From NCBI GenBank assembly GCA_019119815.1, contig DWWH01000034.1, positions 1-64,000 of the forward strand: a stretch of 64,000 bases of DNA, in the 5' to 3' direction. Under the pieces are notes generated by a model. The model worked only from the letters and a program-made list of their open reading frames with translations. It ran no database searches and was not told the DNA's origin. Position numbers and translations under genes: made by a program. This DNA is from Candidatus Eisenbergiella intestinipullorum. Lineage in GTDB: Bacteria; Bacillota; Clostridia; Lachnospirales; Lachnospiraceae. Shown in pieces: positions 33,442-41,424 of the stretch. Within the stretch, counting starts at the first letter, position 1, and the number at the start of each line of letters is the position of its first letter.

Positions 33442-34530
33442 TTATTCCCCAGCAAACGCATCTATCCTCACCTGCACATTCTCCTGCAGATTCCGGTAAA
33501 AGAACTGATAGTCATACAGATGATACACCCCGTCCGTAAAAATGGACAGCCCTGCCGGATAGTCCTCCGGAGAAACGTCCGGCACCTTCAGAGCGCCGCG
33601 GGTTTCGTCGATGTAAGCGCCGGTCAGCTCCGGAATTTCCGTGGTGATCTCACCGCTGTAATCGGTGAAGCAGGCGCCCAGATTCAGACTCCTGTCCGCC
33701 GGAGTGCTGTCGGTTTTCCAGTTCAGCGGATTGATGGCGTATGTTTTTGTGCCTGCCGGAATCATGAGGGAATCGGTGATGTTCTCGGCCTCGCTGTTGA
33801 AGGAAACAATGACGCCGGTATCCTTTTCGCCCGAGGCCATTTTCAGCTGAGGATATTCCTGCACATCCTCTTCGGTGATCCGCCAGCCGATGGCGTAGCA
33901 GGCAACGAGCTGGTCTGCCAGAGATTCGTCGTCAAAAAGGTCTTTCATCAGACGCAGGCACATATCCGCGCCCTGCGAGAACCCGGCCAGAACGATGGGG
34001 CGGCCTTCGTTATAATTTTCCATGTAATAGAGAAATGCGTCCCGGACATCCGCATAGGCGGTCTCCAGCCAGGGTTCCCGGTCCGCTTCGGGCATTTCAT
34101 AGACATTCAGGCCGATCTGACGGTAATAGGGGGCAAAAAAGCGGCTGTCCGCGTCATAAATCCCTTTTTCCATGTTGATGGCGCCCACAAAGCTTTCTTT
34201 CGTTTCCGCGTCGGAGAGAGACATGTTGCAGGCGTCGTCAGAACCGCCATACACAGAGGGGCAGATGAAAAAAACGTCGGCTGTTTTATTCACGCTTTCG
34301 GTTTCCAGGTATGCCCAGTTCGCGGCATCGGAGTAGTCGGGAGCAGCTTCCGTGCCGGATGTCTCTGCAGCTGAGGTTTCAGTCCCTGACGTTTCTGTCG
34401 CTGCCTGGAGCGTCGATTCCGCTGTAGATGCCGTATTTCCCGCGGCCGGGGAGCAGCCTGCGGCAAGAGAGAGAGAAAGCAGCAGCGCAGTCAGAAAACA
34501 GGGAAGAGAATGTGGGTTGCGTCGTTTCAT
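33442..34530 (-). CDS. DUF3089-type alpha/beta-hydrolase lipoprotein
   Basis: 362 residues. A lipoprotein signal (LTALLLSLSLAAGC, lipobox LAAGC) is followed by a Thr/Ser/Ala-rich linker (residues ~27-65) and a DUF3089 domain: ADVFFICPSVYGG, the nucleophile elbow VLAGFSQGADM (Ser), and late NPLNWKTD. It should be anchored outside the membrane and have an esterase-like fold; substrate unknown. AAAGGA precedes the ATG. A promoter and a leader hairpin are visible upstream. Confidence 0.85.
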   Translation of the reverse strand: MKRRNPHSLPCFLTALLLSLSLAAGCSPAAGNTASTAESTLQAATETSGTETSAAETSGTEAAPDYSDAANWAYLETESVNKTADVFFICPSVYGGSDDACNMSLSDAETKESFVGAINMEKGIYDADSRFFAPYYRQIGLNVYEMPEADREPWLETAYADVRDAFLYYMENYNEGRPIVLAGFSQGADMCLRLMKDLFDDESLADQLVACYAIGWRITEEDVQEYPQLKMASGEKDTGVIVSFNSEAENITDSLMIPAGTKTYAINPLNWKTDSTPADRSLNLGACFTDYSGEITTEIPELTGAYIDETRGALKVPDVSPEDYPAGLSIFTDGVYHLYDYQFFYRNLQENVQVRIDAFAGE

Positions 34531-34560
34531 GATATGTTACAATCCTTTCCAGATAAATTT

Positions 34561-34623
34561 TCCGGAAACGGTCATGCGCCGTTTCCGGCATTCTATTTTA
34601 GCATCATACGGAAAGGTTGTCAC
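34561..34623 (-). promoter_or_regulatory. Promoter and leader hairpin of the DUF3089 gene
   Basis: On the minus strand GTGACA (34618-34623) and TAAAAT (34595-34600) are 17 bp apart, with TG one base before the -10. The leader then has a 10-bp hairpin at 34561-34587 (CCGGAAACGG pairing with CCGTTTCCGG) ahead of the ribosome site. Confidence 0.6.
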
Positions 34624-34710
34624 CCGGAAAGGGACAAACGGCTGAAAAGAAGAGCGAAATGATCGGACAGGGGAAGCTCCTTCCCCCATCCGGTTACGCG
34701 ATACCCGGAC

Positions 34711-34740
34711 AGCGGGCAGCATGGCTGTCAGCTGCCCGCT
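34711..34740 (-). terminator. Hairpin downstream of lon
   Basis: AGCGGGCAGC pairs with GCTGCCCGCT around a 10-base loop, 39 bases past the lon stop. There is no clear T-run, so it is a weak terminator or an mRNA 3'-end stem. Confidence 0.4.
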
Positions 34741-34778
34741 GGATGGAATGGTTTCCCGGACAGGAACGGGAGAGAGGG

Positions 34779-37067
34779 TTACCCCAGTACCCGCTCCAGC
34801 ACATCGGTCACCTTTTTCACCGGAATGATTTCCAGCTTTTCTTTGACCTCATCGGCCACATCCTCCAAGTCGTCCTGGTTTTCACTGGGGATGAAAACCT
34901 TTGTGATGCCGGCGCGCTGAGCAGCCATCAGTTTTTCCGGAAGGCCGCCGATGGGCATGACGCCGCCGCGCAGAGAGACCTCGCCGGTCATGGCGTAGTC
35001 GGTATCCACCGCTTTGCCCGTAACCAGGGAGGAGAGGGCGGTGACCAGCGTGATGCCGGCGGAAGGACCGTCTTTGGGTACAGCTCCGGCGGGCACGTGG
35101 ATGTGCAGGTCGTGGTCGGCAAAGACTTTGGATTCCTCCGGATACAGGGACTTCACCAGGCTGATGGCGATCTGGACGGATTCCTTCATCACATCGCCCA
35201 GCTGGCCTGTGATGAGCACGCCGCCTTTGCCCTCGGTCAGCTTGCTTTCGATAAATAGGATCTCGCCTCCCGCCCGGGTCCAGGCCAGCCCGGTCACCAC
35301 GCCGGGCATTTTTTCGGTCAGCCGGGATTCATGGTTGAGCTGTTTTCTGCCCAGAAAATCAACCAGGTTGCTTTCCGTCACGATCAGGCGGTTATCCTCC
35401 TTCTTTTCTCCCGCCTTCGCGTTGCGTACCAGCCGGACCGCCGCCGTGCGGCAGAGGGTATCAAGCCGGTTTTTCAGCGTACGGACACCTGCCTCCATGG
35501 TGTATTCGTCGATCATTTTTCGGAGGGCGCCGTCCGTGATGGTGAGCATATCCTCTTTAATGCCCATGGATTCCAGAGCTTTTGGAAGAAGGTGCTTCCT
35601 TGCGATATGGAATTTTTCCACCGCGGTGTAGCCGGGGAAGTTGATGACTTCCATCCGGTTTAAAAGCGGTTCCGGAATAGTGTCCGTGGTGTTGGCCGTG
35701 CAGACGAACAGCACATTGGACAGGTCATAGGGCACGTTCATGTAATGGTCGGTAAAGGTATTGTTCTGCTCCGGATCGAGCACCTCAAGCAGGGCGCTTG
35801 CCGGATCTCCGCCGTAATCTCTGGTGAGTTTATCCACTTCATCCAGAACCATGACGGGATTGGAGACGCCGCTTCTTTTCATGCCTTCCATGATGCGGCC
35901 GGGCATGGCGCCGATATAGGTGCGTCTGTGGCCGCGGATCTCCGCCTCATCCCGGACGCCGCCCAGGCTGATGCGGACGTACTCCCGCCCCAGGGCGCGG
36001 GCGATACTCTGGCCGATGCTGGTTTTGCCGGTGCCGGGAGCGCCGACGAACAGCAGGATGGAGCCGTTCTGCTTCCGGTTCAGGGCCATGACGGCCAGCT
36101 GCTGGATGATGCGCTCCTTTACTTTTTTCAGTCCGTAATGATCCTCGTCCAGAATGGCCTCCGCCCTGTCCAGGTCAATGGAGCTGACTCTGGGCGTTTT
36201 CCAGGACAGGCTGGTGACAAAATCCAGATAATCGTAGAGCATGCCGTACTCGTGGCTTTCCTTGCCCTCCTGGCGCATGCGGTTCAAAACCTTTTCAGCC
36301 TCCCGTCTGGCTTCCTTATTCATGCCGGATTTTGCGATTTTCTTTTCAAATTTCCGCACGTCCGACTCATTTTCCGGGTGCATGTCGTCCAGCTCCTTCT
36401 GGAGATAGTCGATCTGCTTCTTCAGCGCCGCTTCCCGGTAAAGCTGCTCCTGGTTGTCCTTCTGGGCATTTTTGGCTTCCTCGGAAACCCGGGCGACTTC
36501 TACGAACTCGTTGATCGCCTTTGTGATCAGTTCACACCGCTCTTTTCTGGAATCCGCCGCGAGAATGGCGTATTTTTCCTCTGCGGTCAGGTTCAGATAT
36601 TCGGTGAGCGCACAGGCCAGGTCATAGATGTTTTTGCGCTGAAGCACAAAGCTTCTGGCCCACAGGCCCCACTGATAGCCCTGAACGAATTTCAGCAGGG
36701 TAGCGCGCAGGTTTCCGAAAATTGCCTTTTCTTCCTCTGCGGTCAGATCCGCCTCCTCCGGGCGGATGGATGCGGTGGCGGTGAGCACGCCGTCCTGAAT
36801 TTCAATATCGGAGATATCCACCCGTTCCATGGTGCGAATGGAAATGTTGTCGCCTTCACTGATGGCTTCCACCCGGGCGGACACGCCGATGGGATAGAAG
36901 GAGTCCGCCGTAAGCGCGCCGTCCTCCCGCTCCTCCTTCAGCTGGACGAACAGGACGTCCGTTCCGACCTCGATGGGTTCGCTGCACCAGTCGGAGAAAA
37001 AGTCCTTCTTAAAATAGTAGGATACATCCGGTAAAAGCAATATATTATAGACTGGTCTGATGATCAT
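34779..37067 (-). CDS. lon: ATP-dependent Lon protease
   Basis: 762 residues in the LonA order: an N-terminal substrate domain (1-~200), a coiled coil (EEAKNAQKDNQEQLYREAAL), the AAA domain with Walker A GAPGTGKTS and Walker B MVLDEVDKL, and the C-terminal protease domain with the catalytic Ser in KDGPSAGIT and the Lys in GGLPEKLMAA. It degrades damaged and regulatory proteins in the cytoplasm. The N-terminal domain is somewhat divergent from the usual opening. AAAGGAG precedes the ATG at 37067. The promoter, about 275 bp upstream, has an overlapping palindrome. Confidence 0.96.
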   Translation of the reverse strand: MIIRPVYNILLLPDVSYYFKKDFFSDWCSEPIEVGTDVLFVQLKEEREDGALTADSFYPIGVSARVEAISEGDNISIRTMERVDISDIEIQDGVLTATASIRPEEADLTAEEEKAIFGNLRATLLKFVQGYQWGLWARSFVLQRKNIYDLACALTEYLNLTAEEKYAILAADSRKERCELITKAINEFVEVARVSEEAKNAQKDNQEQLYREAALKKQIDYLQKELDDMHPENESDVRKFEKKIAKSGMNKEARREAEKVLNRMRQEGKESHEYGMLYDYLDFVTSLSWKTPRVSSIDLDRAEAILDEDHYGLKKVKERIIQQLAVMALNRKQNGSILLFVGAPGTGKTSIGQSIARALGREYVRISLGGVRDEAEIRGHRRTYIGAMPGRIMEGMKRSGVSNPVMVLDEVDKLTRDYGGDPASALLEVLDPEQNNTFTDHYMNVPYDLSNVLFVCTANTTDTIPEPLLNRMEVINFPGYTAVEKFHIARKHLLPKALESMGIKEDMLTITDGALRKMIDEYTMEAGVRTLKNRLDTLCRTAAVRLVRNAKAGEKKEDNRLIVTESNLVDFLGRKQLNHESRLTEKMPGVVTGLAWTRAGGEILFIESKLTEGKGGVLITGQLGDVMKESVQIAISLVKSLYPEESKVFADHDLHIHVPAGAVPKDGPSAGITLVTALSSLVTGKAVDTDYAMTGEVSLRGGVMPIGGLPEKLMAAQRAGITKVFIPSENQDDLEDVADEVKEKLEIIPVKKVTDVLERVLG

Positions 37068-37314
37068 GGTATTCTCCTTTCTGTCAATGGTTGTCAGCAG
37101 ACAACAAAAGCGAGTGCTAATTCTGCGGTGAAAAGAAAGCGAATAAAACAGGTCTGCATTATCCGCCGTTCTCCGTATTCCAAAAAAGAATACGCCAATA
37201 CGCCATACAGTTTTGCGGGAAAGGCAAAATCATACGGCGTACTATGTTCTTCACCCTGCGGCCTGTCCGGCCGGCAAAATGAGACAGCGCCAGTTTAACC
37301 AGATTGAATGAAAA

Positions 37315-37371
37315 CTAGCACTGACACTGTGTCACTGCTAATAAGATAGCATACAATGTCTACTGTGTCAA
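37315..37371 (-). promoter_or_regulatory. lon promoter with overlapping palindromic operator
   Basis: On the minus strand TTGACA (37366-37371) and TATCTT (37343-37348) are 17 bp apart. Immediately downstream, covering the start point, is a 27-bp near-palindrome (37315-37341), TTAGCAGTGACAC-A-GTGTCAGTGCTAG on the minus strand. Its ends resemble the CIRCE half-site TTAGCACTC, and an exact TTAGCACTC occurs once more at 37112-37120 in the leader, without its partner. Heat-shock type repression is possible but not shown. Confidence 0.6.
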
Positions 37372-37400
37372 TAGGAATTTTGGAAAATCGGAAAATTGAG

Positions 37401-37535
37401 GTTACTACTCAGCCAGGTCTGCGCATTCCCTGCGCAGACCGTACGAAAACAGACCGGCTGAAAGCATCCGGCCTGGCGCGAAGCGCTTGGAATGGCCGGA
37501 TGCTGTTACAGCTCAGCCAAAGGCTGAGCTGTAAC
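37401..37535. mobile_element. 135-bp MITE, copy A, with 8-bp target duplication
   Basis: The element begins GTTACTACTCAGCC and ends GGCTGAGCTGTAAC, an imperfect inverted repeat. It is flanked by AAATTGAG at 37393-37400 and 37536-37543. Inside are three hairpins: GGTCTGCGCA/TGCGCAGACC, GCATCCGGCC/GGCCGGATGC and GTTACAGCTCAGCC/GGCTGAGCTGTAAC. Copy B at 50782-50916 has the same length and differs at about seven positions. It has no coding capacity for a transposase, so it must be moved in trans. Confidence 0.88.
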
Positions 37536-37714
37536 AAATTGAGTTTTTTCTGTTGGGTATATTCCGGATTCAGACCAGTCTGTGAATGTCCGTTTTCCAT
37601 GAAAGGAGGAGGTGCTTCCCATATCCTCATAGTGCGGCCCTTCCGCGAACAGGCGGCAGGTGGTTGGCGTCACATACCATGCTGCCATGATCAGGCGTCA
37701 CATCCGCATTGTCC

Positions 37715-37746
37715 TTGACAGGACACGGAAGTTAGCATATACTAAC
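37715..37746 (+). promoter_or_regulatory. Strong promoter with a GTTAG-N6-CTAAC operator over the -10
   Basis: TTGACA at 37715-37720 and TATACT at 37738-37743, 17-bp spacer. The palindrome GTTAG-CATATA-CTAAC (37731-37746) covers the -10 box. A second palindrome of the same plan lies at 37948-37963. The ~200 bp after the promoter has no intact gene; an open stretch at 37822-37909 (ending LLSIAAVAPV and a stop) may be the tail of a deleted membrane protein gene. Confidence 0.65.
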
Positions 37747-37947
37747 CAATAAAAAGATGACCTGACTGAACCAGCTGAAATAAAACCTGTTTCGGCAGAT
37801 CAGAGGCAGAGGGGATACTAAATCAGGGCGCTGCAAACCAACCGGGCCGCCTGGCCGGTGATCCCGGCGCTGCACTTTCTGCTGAGTATTGCTGCCGTGG
37901 CACCGGTCTGAGTGGGACAGCCGGAAGTTCTTTTTTTATATTTTATG

Positions 37948-37963
37948 GTTAGAGTTATCTAAC
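37948..37963 (+). promoter_or_regulatory. Second GTTAG-N6-CTAAC palindrome, before the HMA gene
   Basis: GTTAG-AGTTAT-CTAAC, 27 bases before the start of the HMA-domain gene, close to its ribosome site. The pair of sites suggests control of this locus by a metal-responsive (for example DtxR-like) repressor; the family of the repressor is a guess. Confidence 0.55.
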
Positions 37964-37989
37964 TTTTAAACGGACAGGAGGAAGAAACG

Positions 37990-38238
37990 ATGTGGAAGTA
38001 CACGGTTCAGGTAAACGGCATGATGTGCGGCATGTGTGAAAGCCATGTGAACGATGCGGTGCGAAAAGCCTTTCCGGTGAAGAAGGTCACCTCATCACGG
38101 GGCAGGAAGGAGACTGATGTGATCACACAGACGGAACTGGATGAGGCGGCTCTGCGCTCGGCCATTGCGGCCACCGGCTATGAGGTGGGAGAAATCCGAA
38201 AGGAATTCTGTGAGAAAAAAGGCCTGTTTGGCCGGTAA
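37990..38238 (+). CDS. Heavy-metal-associated (HMA) domain protein
   Basis: 82 residues, a single HMA domain with the metal-binding loop GMMCGMCESHV (CxxC near residues 13-16) and the conserved later Gly of AATGYEVGEIR. Such proteins bind Cu+ or another soft metal ion and deliver it to a transporter or regulator. AGGAGG lies 10 bases before the ATG. The C-terminal tail (KEFCEKKGLFGR) is extra. Two palindromic sites and a promoter lie upstream; no partner P-type ATPase or iron transporter is nearby. Confidence 0.88.
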   Translation: MWKYTVQVNGMMCGMCESHVNDAVRKAFPVKKVTSSRGRKETDVITQTELDEAALRSAIAATGYEVGEIRKEFCEKKGLFGR

Positions 38239-38669
38239 GGAGCCGATACACAGATTGGGAGAGAGGCGGCGGACGGATGCCGGAGGAATTCCCGGCGGAT
38301 TGTGGAGATGTTCCGGCGGACCGTGGGGATGCTCCGGCGGTCGGAGAAGATAAAATCTGCCGCCTCCTTCCGAAAGGCAAACCACGGAAAGGTCATGACG
38401 GGCAATGTCGAGATCTTGTGCCATAACACAGGATAGGCCTGTGAGTGAGTAACTGGCGCAGCGTCGGACAAAGTCAGGCGTTCAGCCTGGAATACGGAAA
38501 CCAGTTTGGACAGTATCCCAATCAGAGAAAAATCCAGTATGCCCTGAATGCGAAATGTCCTTCAACCCCTGTCACATCCCAGAACATTTTTCGGAATATC
38601 TATTTTAATTTCCATTGTAAAGTCTCCTCGAAGTGAAAAACATTCCTTTATATGATTCTCAAATGGCAG
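38239..38669. other. Intergenic stretch with short tandem repeats and gene decay
   Basis: No intact gene is supported. Near 38290-38350 a 21-bp unit (CCGGCGGATTGTGGAGATGTT and a variant) is repeated about twice, and GAGGCGGC (about 38262) can pair with GCCGCCTC (about 38360). On the minus strand an AGGAG site precedes ATG at about 38618 (MEIKIDIPKNVLGCDRG, then stop); further minus-strand frames continue in pieces. This may be a decayed gene. Confidence 0.4.
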
Positions 38670-38866
38670 CCGGAGAGTCCCGGCGCCGGGTCTTTTACTG
38701 TGATCCCATGAACAGCAATCCAAAAAAGCCGCAGAGCGCCTCGGCTTGAGAAAACAGGCCGAAATCACTGCATTTACCTGTGTCATAGTGCAGTTATAAC
38801 TTCATAAAATTTCCAATGTGCACTTACAATTTCAATGTTGCGGTAAGAATTTCAATTAACCGCTGG
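38670..38866. mobile_element. Internally deleted remnant of the IS30-type element
   Basis: Its parts match the intact IS at 43759-45487 in the same order: 38670-38727 matches the transposase region near 44897-44954 (shared CCCATGAACAGCAATC), 38728-38750 matches GCCGCAGAGCGGCTTGA near 45130, and 38751-38866 matches the right end (GCATTTACCTGTGTCATAGT through TTCAATTAACC). The left part and most of the transposase are missing. Confidence 0.8.
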
Positions 38867-38924
38867 TGGCTGGTTAAGAATCATCCATATGTTTCGCGTA
38901 TGAATAAATATAAATAATAAGTAT

Positions 38925-38952
38925 TAGACATTAAAAAGGGGAGCACTATAAT
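38925..38952 (+). promoter_or_regulatory. Candidate promoter of the redox cluster
   Basis: TAGACA at 38925-38930 and TATAAT at 38947-38952 (16-bp spacer), about 60 bp after the IS remnant. An ATG overlapping the -10 would encode only 20 residues (MKSETEANKNK...) and is probably not a gene. Confidence 0.45.
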
Positions 38953-39040
38953 GAAATCAGAGACGGAAGCAAACAAAAATAAAAGCAATGGACGGAGAGC
39001 CTTTGAAATTTAAGGTAAGACCGGAAAGGAAGAAAAAGCC

Positions 39041-39802
39041 ATGAACAGAAAAGAAAAAACGGAACAGAAGATGCAGGAGCTGTTTCACAGCCACGCCGCC
39101 GGAGACGAAGGCAGTGACGGCGAATTCATGCAGATCCTGCAGGGATATATCTTTGGGGATGTGTGTTACACCGGTAGCCTGGACAACCGGATGCGGGAGC
39201 TGGTGACCGTTACCGTCCTCACCGCGCTCAGCGCCCTGCCTCAGCTGAAGGCTCATGTGGGAGCCGGTCTGAACGCCGGATGTACGCCGGTGGAGATCCG
39301 GGAGGCGGTTTATCAGTGCGCGCCTTTTATCGGCTTTCCAAAGACACTGAATGCCATCGCTGCGATGAATGAAGTCTTTTCTCAGCAGGGGATCGGCCTT
39401 CCTCTGCCCGGGCAGAGTACGCTGGCTTCCCCGGATGAGCGCTTGGAAAAGGGGCTGGCTATCCAGGCTCCGCTCTATGGGGATGAGATCAAAGACCGTT
39501 ATACCTGGCTGCCCAAACCCTTTGACGAGGCGGTACCCCGGTTCCTCACGGAACTGTGCTTTGGGGATTTTGGCACCCGAACCGGTCTGGATGGCAGGAC
39601 CCGGGAGCTGCTCACGGTGGTACTGCTTGCGGCTATGGGCGGCGCCGAAGTACAGGTGAAAAGTCATGTGGAGGGCGCGTTGAAGGCAGGAAACACCAAA
39701 GAGGAAATTGTCTGTGCCCTGGTGCATGCCGGCGGCTATATGGGAATTCCACGGTTGTTTAATGCTCTCAACACCTGCAAAGATCTGCTTGCCGAAGAAT
39801 AA
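39041..39802 (+). CDS. Carboxymuconolactone decarboxylase family protein, two-domain
   Basis: 253 residues with two CMD/AhpD-like domains: the first about residues 25-110 (NRMRELVTVTVLTALSALPQ) and the second about 160-245 (GRTRELLTVVLLAAMGGAEV). Neither shows the CxxC redox pair of AhpD, so it is closer to the gamma-carboxymuconolactone decarboxylase group, whose members are often of unknown activity. AAAGGAAG precedes the ATG. It is the first gene of the redox cluster, followed by an aldo/keto reductase after 32 bases. Confidence 0.88.
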   Translation: MNRKEKTEQKMQELFHSHAAGDEGSDGEFMQILQGYIFGDVCYTGSLDNRMRELVTVTVLTALSALPQLKAHVGAGLNAGCTPVEIREAVYQCAPFIGFPKTLNAIAAMNEVFSQQGIGLPLPGQSTLASPDERLEKGLAIQAPLYGDEIKDRYTWLPKPFDEAVPRFLTELCFGDFGTRTGLDGRTRELLTVVLLAAMGGAEVQVKSHVEGALKAGNTKEEIVCALVHAGGYMGIPRLFNALNTCKDLLAEE

Positions 39803-39834
39803 AGAATATTTTATGGAAATTGGAGGAAAAGAAT

Positions 39835-40773
39835 ATGGAGCAAAAAGCAATGCCGAAGATTGCGCTGGGCGCATGGGCCTGGGGCAATGATGGAACCTTT
39901 GGCGGCAGTCTGACTGCCGATGACCTGCGTCCGGTTTTCGATGCGGGCATGAAAGCGGGACTGAACCTGTGGGACACCGCCTATGCATACGGCATGGGCA
40001 CCTCGGAAAAGATGCTGGGGGAATTTTTGAAGGACTATCCCAGGGAGAGCTATCTGATTTCCGATAAATTTACTCCCCAGTGCGCCGACCCTGACGCTGA
40101 GAACGCGGTGACGGCCCTGTATGAGACCAGCGCGAAGCTGCTGGGCATCGATGAGATGGATATTTACTGGATCCATAATCCCGTGGGCGCGCCGGAGTGG
40201 ACGAGAAAGCTGATCCCCCTTGCGAAGAGCGGAAAGATCGGACGTATCGGCCTTTCCAACCACAACCTGGCGGAGATCAGAGAGGCTGCCGCTATCCTGG
40301 AGGCCGAGGGCTTAAAAATTTCCGCCATCCAGAATCACTACAGCCTGCTGAACCGTTCTTCCGAGACTTCCGGCATTCTGGATTACTGCAGGGAGAATGG
40401 AATCACCTTCTTCTCCTATATGGTATTGGAACAGGGGGCGCTGTCCGGTAAGTACGATACAAAGCATCCCTTCCCTGCGGATTCTGACCGGGGCGCGGTA
40501 TATAACCCCATGCTGCCCCGGCTGGAGAAGCTGAACGCCTGTCTGAAAGAGATCGCGGATGCCCATGGGGCGGCGCCCGCGCAGGTCCCGGTGGCCTGGG
40601 CCATCGCGAAGGGGACCCTGCCCATCATCGGCGTTACCAAAGTATATCAGGTAGAGGACGCTGCCAAAGCCGCTGCTCTGGAGCTGACCGACGGGGAGAT
40701 CGCCCGGATGGAACAGCTGGCCGGACAGATGCAGCTTGACGTGATCCGCTACTGGGAAAAGGAAATGAAGTAA
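39835..40773 (+). CDS. Aldo/keto reductase
   Basis: 312 residues, TIM-barrel NADPH-dependent oxidoreductase. The catalytic residues are seen as Asp in LNLWDTAYAYG, Tyr in the same segment, Lys in LISDKFTP and His in YWIHNP. A conserved C-terminal cofactor region (GTLPIIGVTKVYQVEDAAKA) is present. The ATG at 39835 has GGAGG about 8 bases upstream; a TTG at 39820 is not used. Substrate unknown. It sits between the CMD protein and an FMN reductase. Confidence 0.9.
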   Translation: MEQKAMPKIALGAWAWGNDGTFGGSLTADDLRPVFDAGMKAGLNLWDTAYAYGMGTSEKMLGEFLKDYPRESYLISDKFTPQCADPDAENAVTALYETSAKLLGIDEMDIYWIHNPVGAPEWTRKLIPLAKSGKIGRIGLSNHNLAEIREAAAILEAEGLKISAIQNHYSLLNRSSETSGILDYCRENGITFFSYMVLEQGALSGKYDTKHPFPADSDRGAVYNPMLPRLEKLNACLKEIADAHGAAPAQVPVAWAIAKGTLPIIGVTKVYQVEDAAKAAALELTDGEIARMEQLAGQMQLDVIRYWEKEMK

Positions 40774-40786
40774 AGGGGGCTTTGTC

Positions 40787-41323
40787 ATGAAGATCGTTGT
40801 GCTGGAGGGCAGCCCGAATAAAAACGGTTCCACCCATATCCTGGCGGACTGCTTCCGTCAGGGAGCGGAGGGCGCGGGACACACGGTAGAAATGGTGGAT
40901 GTGGCGCATGCGGATATTCATCCCTGTACCGGCTGTATTCACTGTGGCTATGAAGGGCCCTGCGTCCAGAAGGACGACGTGGAAGGGATCCGCCGGAAAA
41001 TTCTGGAGGCAGATATGCTGGTGTTTGCCACCCCGCTGTATTATTACGGCATGTCCGCTCAGCTGAAAACCATGGTGGACCGTTTCTGCGCTTTCAACAG
41101 CTCGATCCAGCGGAAACATATGAAGTCGGCGCTGCTTGCCGTGGCCTGGAACAGTGACAGCTGGACTTTTGACGCCCTGGAGGCACACTATAAAACGCTG
41201 GTACGGTACTTAAATCTTCAGGATATGGGGATGATCCTGGGCGGGGGCTGCGGTACGCCTGCCATGACACGCCATTCCTCCTGTACCCGGCAGGCTTACG
41301 AACTTGGCAACTGTCTGAAGTGA
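40787..41323 (+). CDS. NADPH-dependent FMN reductase-like flavoprotein
   Basis: 178 residues, flavodoxin fold: phosphate-binding GSPNKNGSTHILAD near residue 9, a Cys-rich loop HPCTGCIHCGYEGPC, and FATPLYYYGMSAQLKTMVDR, which contacts the flavin. It should reduce a small quinone or other electrophile with FMN. The Cys motif (CxxCxxC) is common in this group and may be redox-active. It is spaced 13 bases from the preceding reductase, within the same operon. Confidence 0.9.
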   Translation: MKIVVLEGSPNKNGSTHILADCFRQGAEGAGHTVEMVDVAHADIHPCTGCIHCGYEGPCVQKDDVEGIRRKILEADMLVFATPLYYYGMSAQLKTMVDRFCAFNSSIQRKHMKSALLAVAWNSDSWTFDALEAHYKTLVRYLNLQDMGMILGGGCGTPAMTRHSSCTRQAYELGNCLK

Positions 41324-41424
41324 CGGGAAGAGGTAAAACGGAACAAGAAGATACCGGATGGGTGGGACAGAAGTACTGTTTCACCCATTTCTCATAAATT
41401 CGGATAAAAGGAGGCTGTTTAAGT

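Noticed and set aside
37112..37120. GAGTGCTAA as a CIRCE heat-shock operator
   Set aside because: Only one half of the inverted repeat is present; the matching half nine bases away is missing, so HrcA binding is not supported at this site.
37356..37718. A 120-codon plus-strand frame
   Set aside because: It runs across the lon promoter and the MITE; it has no family match and exists because the MITE happens to be stop-free in one frame.
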